Source: an uncultured Parabacteroides sp.
GTDB lineage: Bacteria; Bacteroidota; Bacteroidia; Bacteroidales; Tannerellaceae
Length of the DNA stretch: 14,907 nucleotides
Direction: 5' to 3'
Assembly (NCBI GenBank): GCA_934718155.1
Contig: CAKUZF010000051.1
Coordinates: 1-14,907, forward strand
The notes beneath the pieces were generated by a model, which saw nothing but the letters and a program-made list of their open reading frames with translations, was not told where the DNA came from and made no database searches. The stretch's first letter is position 1. Every line of letters starts with the position of its first letter. Below, piece after piece: positions 1-5,600 of the stretch. The translations under genes were made by a program, and so were the position numbers.

Positions 1-212
1 ATGTGTTTATTGAGCCTGTTTTAGCCGACTCTATGTTTAACTCTTAAAAGCTAGGTGAAAATTTACCGAAGTATTGATATATATACGCATTGGAATAAAT
101 AATAAAATACATATCTGATAGCTGGGCGGCCTCCGAAGCCGATTGTTTTTTACAATAAGGTTAGTGTAAAATGAATAAAAAAATAAAAGCCGAATAGCTG
201 GGGTGCAACCTC
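1..212. other. AT-rich stretch with no supportable gene
   Basis: No convincing coding region on either strand. The first bases can be read as a short open frame ending at about 24, which could be the tail of a gene outside the window, but nothing supports it. A tiny ATG-to-stop frame of 8 codons at 171-197 is Lys-rich and most likely chance. Base composition is AT-rich up to about 190 and then becomes mixed as the 11-bp repeat array begins. Confidence 0.5.
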
Positions 213-349
213 GCTGCTCCGAAGCTGCAACGCAGTAGCTCTAATCGAGCTCTAACGTTTCTCTATCGTTTCTCTAACGTTTCTCTAATCGCGGATTAGA
301 GAAACATTAGAGCAACCTCGGAGCAGCCTCGGAGCAGCCTTAGAGCAAC
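213..349. repeat. Array of 11-bp units that inverts at its centre
   Basis: Seven head-to-tail units lie in strict phase at 213-223, 224-234, 235-245, 246-256, 257-267, 268-278 and 279-290; the last is 12 bp. After a 3-bp centre (291-293) come five units in inverted orientation at 294-305, 306-316, 317-327, 328-338 and 339-349. Typical left units are GTTTCTCTAAC and GTAGCTCTAAT. Typical right units are ATTAGAGCAAC and CTCGGAGCAGC, the latter twice in a row. The unit at 224-234 is the most divergent. The central part (272-290 against 294-312) forms a 19-bp stem with one mismatch and a 3-nt loop. It lies downstream of the minus-strand regulator gene, so it could contribute to transcript ends, but there is no T-run and no known element is recognised. 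Confidence 0.75.
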
Positions 350-436
350 CCCGTAGTTAGGGTGTGCGAACTGCGGGGTTGGCGGGGCACGGACTGTGGG
401 GTACGCGGGGTGCGAACGGCGCATTGGGGCGGTTGC

Positions 437-811
437 CTATAGCCGTTCGCGGTCTTGCATGATGGCGGCGAAGTGCTCCATGGCCCATTCGATCATGGGG
501 CGGCAAGCCTCTTGGAAGGAGTGGGCACGCTCCGTGAGGGCATATTCCGTGCGAGGGGGCACGGTGGGAAAGACCGTGCGCGTAAGGAAGCCGTCGGCTT
601 CGAGGTTGCGCAGGGTGGAGGTGAGCATCTTTTGCGAGATGTCGGGGATGGCCTTTTGGAGGGCGCTGAAGCGCATCGGACTCTCGCGGGTTGAGAGTTC
701 GTGTAAGACAAGCAGCGACCACTTGTCGCCCACACGTGCCAGGATGTTGCGCACGGGGCAGTCGGGGAAGAAGGAGTCCCGCAGGGATTTATGTGTTGAA
801 GGTTGTTCCAT
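437..811 (-). CDS. HxlR-family winged-helix transcriptional regulator
   Basis: A 124-residue protein with the HxlR signature throughout: CPVRNILARVGDKWSLLVL near residues 18-36, then a helix-turn-helix (about 45-70, ISQKMLTSTLRNLEADG) and a wing with basic and Pro residues leading into YALTERAHSF. Such proteins are dimeric DNA-binding regulators, often responding to electrophiles, oxidants or metabolites. Cys18 sits where several family members carry the redox-sensing Cys. The ATG at 811 was chosen because an AGAAGG ribosome-binding site lies just upstream and this leaves 61 bp after the cupin stop. An in-frame ATG at 892 would overlap the cupin gene and adds sequence unlike the family. It is probably co-transcribed with the cupin gene and may control it, which is inference. 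The family is sure; the ligand and targets are unknown. Confidence 0.93.
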   Translation of the reverse strand: MEQPSTHKSLRDSFFPDCPVRNILARVGDKWSLLVLHELSTRESPMRFSALQKAIPDISQKMLTSTLRNLEADGFLTRTVFPTVPPRTEYALTERAHSFQEACRPMIEWAMEHFAAIMQDRERL

Positions 812-872
812 TGTGCCTTCTAAACGCAGGGCGAGCACGTTTATTGTGTCGCCCTGGCTTAAAGAGTTGGTT

Positions 873-1268
873 TTACGGCTCAACCACGCCATCGGTCATG
901 GTGTATTGCTCCAGCGATCCCTCCTTGGCCTGGATGCAGATGTAAATCAATGGTTCTGCGCTGGTGCAGCGGACGCAACGGCTCACGGCCGGGGCGATGC
1001 GCACGAGGCTGCCTGAGCCGACGGCTGCCACCTGTCCGTCGAGCGTAAACTCTCCTTCGCCGCTGATGACGATGTAGAGCTCCTCGTTCTGCTTGTGATG
1101 GTGGAAGAAGGGGACGGCCTCGCCGCTGGCCAATGAGCCGAACGACACCTCCATGCCGGTTGTACCGACCAGTTCCTTCACGAACGCCTTGCCCTCGAAA
1201 GTGGCAAGATTACCTACTGTGGCTACCGTGTAGCCTGCTGCTGATTGCTGTACGTTTGTCTGATTCAT
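873..1268 (-). CDS. Small single-domain cupin protein
   Basis: A 131-residue protein forming one cupin beta-barrel. Motif 1 is clear at about residues 49-70: G, then H56-x-H58, E63 and G70, the usual metal-binding pattern. In motif 2 (about 84-98) the expected second-half His is not present and Cys98 is at that place, so the metal site may be three-ligand or altered; some related cupins share this. There is no signal peptide, so it is cytoplasmic. Cupins of this size range from isomerases and dioxygenases to sugar or small-molecule binders, and the substrate cannot be read from sequence. It is the first gene of a probable operon with the HxlR regulator 61 bp downstream, which suggests a role in a response sensed by that regulator. 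The ATG at 1268 is the only good start after the promoter. Confidence 0.9.
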   Translation of the reverse strand: MNQTNVQQSAAGYTVATVGNLATFEGKAFVKELVGTTGMEVSFGSLASGEAVPFFHHHKQNEELYIVISGEGEFTLDGQVAAVGSGSLVRIAPAVSRCVRCTSAEPLIYICIQAKEGSLEQYTMTDGVVEP

Positions 1269-1305
1269 ATCGCTATGTGATTTAACTGTTTATCGTTTAC
1301 GATCG

Positions 1306-1337
1306 CAAAGGTAAATGCCGGGAGCGGCCCTTGCAAG
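1306..1337 (-). promoter_or_regulatory. Bacteroidetes-type promoter of the cupin-HxlR pair
   Basis: On the minus strand a -7 element TACCTTTG (1306-1313) matches TAnnTTTG exactly. A -33 core TTG (1334-1336) sits 20 bp upstream. The cupin ATG is about 38 bp downstream of the -7 element. Confidence 0.75.
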
Positions 1338-1341
1338 AGGG

Positions 1342-1376
1342 CACTCGCGAGTGAGTTAGTTACCTTCGGGTTACTA
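1342..1376. promoter_or_regulatory. Two palindromes just upstream of the cupin promoter
   Basis: CACTCGCGAGTG at 1342-1353 is a perfect 12-bp palindrome. It is followed by an imperfect one, TAGTTACC-TTCG-GGTTACTA, at 1357-1376 (7 of 8 positions paired). Both lie immediately upstream of the -33 element. They could be an operator, for instance for the linked HxlR protein, whose family binds short palindromes with ACT/AGT ends. This is positional inference only. Confidence 0.35.
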
Positions 1377-1407
1377 TTGTTGGGTTAGAACGGCTTCGGC
1401 CAGCGGC

Positions 1408-1451
1408 TTTTAGCGAAGATTAACAAAGAGGTTGGCGGCGAGGCGGGTGCG
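1408..1451. repeat. 44-bp direct repeat, copy 1 (abuts the patatin stop codon)
   Basis: This copy begins TTTTAGCGAAGATTAACAAA and continues with a G-rich half. It matches 2462-2505 at 41 of 44 positions, with differences at 1429, 1432 and 1447. It ends directly next to the patatin stop codon (1452-1454). The two copies are in the same orientation, 1054 bp apart, and enclose the patatin gene. Confidence 0.85.
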
Positions 1452-2339
1452 CTAAGCGGGCTGTTGCTTTTGAAACGCCTCGATGGCTTGTTTCATTTTT
1501 CTGAACCCCACTCTTCGTATGTTCTCAAACTTGTCGTAGTCGCTGCCGTTATAGCGTTTCATCGGCAGGTCGAGCATCAGGTCTGGCTTATTCAGCAGGA
1601 TTGACTTGCGGGCGTTTTGAGAGATGGCGATCGAGATGGTCTGGTTTAAGAGCGTATAGTAGTTGAGGTTGGGATCGATGCCTTCGGGAATCACTTTGCT
1701 CAAAAGGGTGAGCACTCTTGAGTTCTTGATCAGCCATGCCTCGGTGCTCTTCCTCCGTTCGTAAAGGCTGCCGTAATCGTGTCCGCTCACATTGACGCCG
1801 ACGAGCAGGTCGTTGTCGGTTCGCACCACGCGGTCGAGGGGCAAGGGGTTGGAAATGCCTCCGTCGATGAGTATCTTCCCGTCTTGCTCGACAGGCTCTA
1901 AATAGGCTGGTATGGAGATAGACGCCCTGATGGCCTGCCACAAGCTGCCGCGGTCGAACACGACTTCCTCGCCCGTTTTCCAGTCGGTCGCCACGCAGCA
2001 GAAAGGGATGGGCAGCTCTTCGATGTTTCGGTCTGGGCAAATCTTCTTCAGCTCCTCGATGATTCGTTCGCCTTTCACCAGGTAGGAAAGACTCAGCGCA
2101 TAGTCGGTCAGTTCGCGTATCTTTTTATGGTCGAGCTGCTCGGCCCATCTCTTAAAGGCGTCGAGCCGACCGGCGGCATAGATCCCTGCCACCAAGGCTC
2201 CGCACGATGTGCCCGCTATGGATGTGATTTTATATCCATATTGTTCCAGCGCCTCGATCGCTCCGACGTGAGCGAGTCCTCTTGCTCCTCCGCTCGATAG
2301 GGACAGGGCCACATTCTTCCGTTTCGCTAAGTCGTTCAA
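1452..2339 (-). CDS. Patatin-like phospholipase (RssA/YchK type)
   Basis: About 295 residues from the TTG at 2339. The Ser-Asp lipase dyad is intact. The oxyanion loop SGGARG is at about 16-21, the nucleophile elbow GTSCG at 43-47 with Ser45, and the Asp in DGG at 159-161. There is no signal peptide, no surface-anchoring domain and no outer-membrane barrel, so it is probably a cytoplasmic acyl hydrolase like RssA/YchK; substrate unknown. The start is unclear. No ATG lies in this frame near the family N-terminus. The TTG used here overlaps the stop of a 16-codon frame beginning with ATG at 2386, and a -1 shift at C-AAA-AAG would join the two. An in-frame ATG at 2522 would add 61 residues of unlikely-looking sequence across the upstream repeat. 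The gene is divergent from the NUDIX gene and bracketed by 44-bp repeats. Confidence 0.88.
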   Translation of the reverse strand: MNDLAKRKNVALSLSSGGARGLAHVGAIEALEQYGYKITSIAGTSCGALVAGIYAAGRLDAFKRWAEQLDHKKIRELTDYALSLSYLVKGERIIEELKKICPDRNIEELPIPFCCVATDWKTGEEVVFDRGSLWQAIRASISIPAYLEPVEQDGKILIDGGISNPLPLDRVVRTDNDLLVGVNVSGHDYGSLYERRKSTEAWLIKNSRVLTLLSKVIPEGIDPNLNYYTLLNQTISIAISQNARKSILLNKPDLMLDLPMKRYNGSDYDKFENIRRVGFRKMKQAIEAFQKQQPA

Positions 2340-2386
2340 CGTTTGAAGTCCTTTTTGAATGGGGTGGTTTTGCGAATCTCTCTCAT
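2336..2386 (-). other. 16-codon ATG frame overlapping the patatin start
   Basis: Reads MREIRKTTPFKKDFKR and stops at a TGA that overlaps the patatin TTG (TTGA). Three readings are possible. It may be a coupled leader peptide. It may be the true patatin N-terminus, joined by -1 slippage at C-AAA-AAG or by an indel in the T5 run at 2352-2356, which would give KKGLQTLNDLAKRK. Or it may be a remnant: the residues recall the start of YafQ/RelE-type toxins, but 16 residues are too few to judge. The second reading is the simplest explanation for the missing ATG. Confidence 0.4.
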
Positions 2387-2461
2387 GGTTGTTACTGTTT
2401 TTTTGTAAACCTATTGCAAAGAAACGTTTTTTTGGGGATATCTCTTGTTGGCGCAGGAGGG

Positions 2462-2505
2462 TTTTAGCGAAGATTAACAAAGGGGCTGGCGGCGAGGCGG
2501 ATGCG
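2462..2505. repeat. 44-bp direct repeat, copy 2 (upstream of patatin)
   Basis: Partner of 1408-1451 with 41 of 44 identical positions. It lies in the divergent patatin/NUDIX intergenic region, about 75 bp upstream of the minus-strand ATG at 2386. Confidence 0.85.
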
Positions 2506-2521
2506 GAAGGGCTTTTTTCCA

Positions 2522-2529
2522 TACATTTG
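2522..2529 (+). promoter_or_regulatory. Probable -7 element for the NUDIX gene
   Basis: TACATTTG matches TAnnTTTG exactly and is about 30 bp upstream of the NUDIX ATG. No clear TTG is seen at the usual -33 distance, so the promoter is only half supported. Confidence 0.5.
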
Positions 2530-2558
2530 CGAAAGGTAAACTTAAAAAACAGCGCATT

Positions 2559-3122
2559 ATGGAAGAACAGGAGATGAAACCGTGGACGGTGTTGGAGCGG
2601 GAGTATCTGATTAAGCGACCGTGGCTGACGGCACGGCGCGACAAGCTGCAACTGCCCGATGGGCGGATTGTGCCGGAGTATTACGTGCTGGAATATCCCG
2701 ACTGGGTGAACGTGATCGCCATCACATGCGACGGGCAGTTCGTGATGGAACGGCAGTATCGCCATGGCGCTGGGCGTACCAGCCTGGAGCTGCCTTGCGG
2801 CGTGATGGAGCAGGGCGAGACGCCCTTGGAGGCGGCCCAGCGGGAGCTTTTGGAGGAGACGGGCTTCGGCGGAGGCGAATGGCGGAAGCTGATGGAGGTC
2901 TGTCCCAACCCGAGCGCGATGTCGAACGTGACGCACTGCTTCGTGGCGGTAGGGGTGGAACGGGTGGCCGATCCGCATCTTGATGCGACCGAGGAGCTGA
3001 GCGTGATATTCAGGAGCCGAGAGGAGGTGAAGCGGATGCTTGCGCGGGATGAGATTTGCCAGGCGCTGATGGTGGCTCCGCTCTATAAATACTTCATGGA
3101 GCAAAGCGAAGGGAAAGCATAA
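2559..3122 (+). CDS. NUDIX hydrolase, ADP-ribose pyrophosphatase-like
   Basis: A 187-residue protein with a complete NUDIX box at residues 81-103. It fits G-x5-E-x7-REUxEExGU exactly (G81, E87, the REL of 95-97, E99, E100, G102). The box provides the Mg2+-binding glutamates that cleave nucleoside diphosphates linked to another group. The N-terminal domain (about 10-60, with RDKLQLPDGR and YYVLEYPDWVNVIAI) resembles that of ADP-sugar and ADP-ribose pyrophosphatases, so that is the favoured activity; the exact substrate is unproven. It is cytoplasmic. The first ATG (2559) is used; a second ATG at 2574 follows CAGGAG and could also serve. The gene is monocistronic, divergent from patatin and convergent with the M3 peptidase. 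Confidence 0.92.
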   Translation: MEEQEMKPWTVLEREYLIKRPWLTARRDKLQLPDGRIVPEYYVLEYPDWVNVIAITCDGQFVMERQYRHGAGRTSLELPCGVMEQGETPLEAAQRELLEETGFGGGEWRKLMEVCPNPSAMSNVTHCFVAVGVERVADPHLDATEELSVIFRSREEVKRMLARDEICQALMVAPLYKYFMEQSEGKA

Positions 3123-3152
3123 TGTCTTTTTGACTGGCTGTTGGGAGGATAG

Positions 3153-3190
3153 CGTCTTCCCGACGCACGCTGACCGGCGCCGGGAAGACG
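3153..3190. terminator. Shared hairpin between convergent NUDIX and M3 peptidase genes
   Basis: Perfect 10-bp inverted repeat CGTCTTCCCG (3153-3162) / CGGGAAGACG (3181-3190) with an 18-nt loop. On the plus strand a T-run follows a few bases later (3200-3204). It lies between two convergent stop codons, so it may stop transcripts from both sides. The T-tract spacing is longer than ideal. Confidence 0.6.
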
Positions 3191-3202
3191 TTGGAGGGGT
3201 TT

Positions 3203-5299
3203 TTATTTGATGCCGTTTCGCTTCAGGAGCGCGTCGATCGTGGGCTCTTGGCCACGGAATCGCTTATAGAGCTCGGCGGGATCCTCGGTGCCACCCTTCG
3301 AGAGGATGTTGTCGCGGAAGGAGCGAGCCACCTCCTTGTTGAAGATGCCCTTCTGCTTGAAGAGCGAGAAGGCGTCGGCATCGAGCACCTCGGCCCACTT
3401 GTAGCCGTAGTAGCCTGCGGCATAACCACCTGAGAAGATGTGTCCGAACTGTGTGCCCATCAAGGCGCCCTCCACCTCGGGCACGATCACGGTCTTTGCC
3501 CATGCCTGCTTCTCGAAGGCGGCCACGTCGCCCGTGAAGGGCTGTTCGAGGGTGTGCCATGCCATGTCGAGCATGCCGAAGCTCAGCTGGCGGCAGCAGG
3601 CGTAGCCGGCGTTGAAGTTGGAGGCATCGATCAGCTTCTGTACCATCTCGGCCGGGATCTTCTCGCCCGTCTGGTAGTGGATCGCTACCTGGTCGAGGAA
3701 TTCCTTTTCGGTCAGCCAGTTCTCCATGATCTGCGAAGGCAGCTCAACGAAGTCGCGATAGACGCTCGTGCCGGAAAGGCTGGAGTAGGTGCCGTCGGCC
3801 AGCATGCCATGGATGGAGTGTCCGAACTCGTGGAGGAAGGTCTCCACCTCGTCGAAGGTGAGGAGCGAGGGCTTCGTGTCGGTCGGACGGGTGAAGTTCA
3901 TCACGATGATGACCTGCGGGCGGCTGTCCTTGCCCTTCTCGTCGCGGCATTGCGGCTTGATGTTGTTCATCCAGGCGCCCGACTGCTTGCCGTCGCGGGG
4001 GAAGAAGTCGGTGTAGAGGATGGAGAGGAAGCGTCCGTCGGCGTCGTACACCTCATAGGGAACCACCTCGGGGTGATAGACGGGGATCTTCTTGTTCTGC
4101 TTGAAGGTGATGCCATAGAGCTGTGTGGCCAGTCCGAAGACCGCCTTCTTCACGTTCTCCAGCTCGAAGTAGGGGCGGGTCATCTCGTCGTTGATCTGGA
4201 AGCGGATGTCGCGCAGCTTCTCCGAATAGTAGCTCCAGTCCCAGGGCATCACCTGGATGTCTTTCTGCTCGCGGCCGATGGCGAAGCCTTGCACCTCCTT
4301 ATACTCGTTGATGGCCACCGGCTTGTAGGCGTCGAGCAGCTGGTTGAGCAGCTGATAGACGCGTGCGGGCGTTTTGGCCATGGTGTGCTCGAGGGCATAC
4401 TCGGCATAGTTCTTATGGCCCATGAGGCGTGCGATCTGCAGGCGGTCGTTGACGATCTTGCGGATAATCTCCTTGTTGTCGAACTCGTCGCCCTTGTTGC
4501 CGATGCTCATGTAGGCCCGGTAGACCTGCTCGCGCAGGGCCCGGTTGTCGGCATAGCGCATGAAGGGCACGTAGCTGGGTGCGGAGAGGTTGAAGAGCCA
4601 TCCGCTCTTTCCCTTCTCTTTGGCCCGGATGGCGGCCGCCTCGCGTGCGCTCTCGGGCAGTCCGGCCAGGTCTTGCTCGTCGGTGATCAGCAGCTCGTAG
4701 CGGTTCTTATCCTTCAGGGCATTTTGGTCGAACTGCAGGGTCAGCTGGCTCATCTCCATGCTGAGCTGGCGGAAGGTCTCCTTGTCGGCGGCATTGAGGG
4801 TAGCGCCCTGCTCCTTGAAGCTCTCGTAGGTGTTGTCGAGCAGTTTGGCATCCTCGGTGGAGAGGTTGAGCTGCGCGCGCTGGTCGTAGACGGCCTTCAC
4901 GCGGGCGAAGAGCTGCTCGTTGAGGTAGATGTTGTTGGAGCACTCGGAGAGCTTGGGCGAGACGCGCTGCGAGATCTCCATCATCTCGTCATTGGCCTCG
5001 GCGCTCAGCACGTTGAAGAAGACCGACGACACCGTGCTCAGCAGTTTGCCCGCGCGCTCGAGGGCCACGATGGTGTTGCTGAAGGTGGCGGGCTGCGGGT
5101 TCTCGGCGATGGCCTTCACCTCGCGTTCCATGCGGAGGATGCCCTCGTCGAAGGCGGGCTCGTAATGCTCCGTGCGGATCTTATCGAAAGGCGGAGTCTC
5201 GAAAGGTGTCTTAAACTTCCCGAAGAACGGGTTTTCGGCTGCATGTGTCATTTGCATCACACTAAATAGAATTACTACGTTTAACAATAGTTTTCGCAT
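3203..5299 (-). CDS. dcp: Secreted M3-family metallopeptidase (peptidyl-dipeptidase Dcp)
   Basis: A 698-residue zinc peptidase of family M3, the length of Dcp. The active site HEFGH is at 490-494, with Glu491 as the general base and His490/His494 as zinc ligands. Glu519, in FVELPSQ 25 residues on, is the third ligand at the family spacing. Downstream motifs such as FNAGYACCRQLSFGMLDMAW and FSGGYAAGYYGYKWAEVLDADAF are typical of the Dcp/oligopeptidase A branch. The first 20 residues form a signal peptide (MRK, a hydrophobic stretch, then cleavage near A20), so it probably works in the periplasm, releasing dipeptides from the C-termini of oligopeptides. E. coli Dcp has no such leader. The start is fixed by the signal peptide and an upstream -7 element. 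The gene is monocistronic, convergent with the NUDIX gene and divergent from the glucan operon. Confidence 0.95.
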   Translation of the reverse strand: MRKLLLNVVILFSVMQMTHAAENPFFGKFKTPFETPPFDKIRTEHYEPAFDEGILRMEREVKAIAENPQPATFSNTIVALERAGKLLSTVSSVFFNVLSAEANDEMMEISQRVSPKLSECSNNIYLNEQLFARVKAVYDQRAQLNLSTEDAKLLDNTYESFKEQGATLNAADKETFRQLSMEMSQLTLQFDQNALKDKNRYELLITDEQDLAGLPESAREAAAIRAKEKGKSGWLFNLSAPSYVPFMRYADNRALREQVYRAYMSIGNKGDEFDNKEIIRKIVNDRLQIARLMGHKNYAEYALEHTMAKTPARVYQLLNQLLDAYKPVAINEYKEVQGFAIGREQKDIQVMPWDWSYYSEKLRDIRFQINDEMTRPYFELENVKKAVFGLATQLYGITFKQNKKIPVYHPEVVPYEVYDADGRFLSILYTDFFPRDGKQSGAWMNNIKPQCRDEKGKDSRPQVIIVMNFTRPTDTKPSLLTFDEVETFLHEFGHSIHGMLADGTYSSLSGTSVYRDFVELPSQIMENWLTEKEFLDQVAIHYQTGEKIPAEMVQKLIDASNFNAGYACCRQLSFGMLDMAWHTLEQPFTGDVAAFEKQAWAKTVIVPEVEGALMGTQFGHIFSGGYAAGYYGYKWAEVLDADAFSLFKQKGIFNKEVARSFRDNILSKGGTEDPAELYKRFRGQEPTIDALLKRNGIK

Positions 5300-5326
5300 A
5301 TCGCTTATTGCTTATGATTTAGGCCT

Positions 5327-5334
5327 CAAAGATA
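5327..5334 (-). promoter_or_regulatory. dcp: Probable -7 element for the M3 peptidase gene
   Basis: TATCTTTG on the minus strand matches TAnnTTTG exactly, about 28 bp upstream of the ATG. The -33 region does not show a clear TTG. Confidence 0.5.
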
Positions 5335-5358
5335 AGGAATCCGTGCCACATAGTGAGG

Positions 5359-5405
5359 GATGTTCAACAACTTTTGTATGTTTGATAACACACCTTTTGA
5401 ACATC
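5359..5405. promoter_or_regulatory. 9-bp inverted repeat in the dcp / glucan-operon divergent region
   Basis: GATGTTCAA (5359-5367) is the exact reverse complement of TTGAACATC (5397-5405), 29 bp apart. It sits between the two divergent promoters, nearer to the peptidase promoter. Two half-sites about three helical turns apart (38 bp, arm to arm) would suit a dimeric or looping regulator. There is no T-run, so a terminator is unlikely. Confidence 0.35.
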
Positions 5406-5482
5406 ATTCGCTGTTAAGCGATTGATTCATAAATTGGTTCGGCAAAGCGAAAGATTAAGATAAAAAAAATATCAAGAGGCGG

Positions 5483-5514
5483 TTTGCTTATTTACGGATT
5501 TAACTCTACTTTTG
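5483..5514 (+). promoter_or_regulatory. Bacteroidetes promoter of the alpha-glucan operon
   Basis: TTTG (5483-5486), exactly 20 bp, then TACTTTTG (5507-5514): both elements match the Bacteroidetes sigma-factor consensus. Transcription would start near 5520, leaving an AT-rich leader of about 80 nt before the ATG at 5601. This is the best promoter in the window. Confidence 0.8.
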
Positions 5515-5600
5515 AATCGTTGGAGCTAAACAATGGGCATCGACAGTTGATTATTTAAATCATAATAAAGTAGCAAAAACTTAAAACCCAATATATAAAT

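Noticed and set aside
213..349. CRISPR array
   Set aside because: Units are 11 bp, contiguous without spacers, and half are inverted; no cas genes are present.
357..1016. Frames on both strands overlapping the HxlR and cupin genes
   Set aside because: Unusual composition and no domains; the HxlR and cupin reading frames explain the region.
2340..3104. Open frame extending the patatin protein N-terminally across the whole NUDIX gene (minus strand)
   Set aside because: The extension is antisense to a complete NUDIX coding region, is rich in His, Arg, Pro and Leu, and matches no patatin architecture; it is a by-product of high GC.
3440..5269. 609-codon plus-strand frame opposite the M3 peptidase
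   Set aside because: Composition is dominated by Leu, Val, Gly, Glu and His in repetitive runs with no domain; the opposite strand encodes a full catalytic M3 peptidase.
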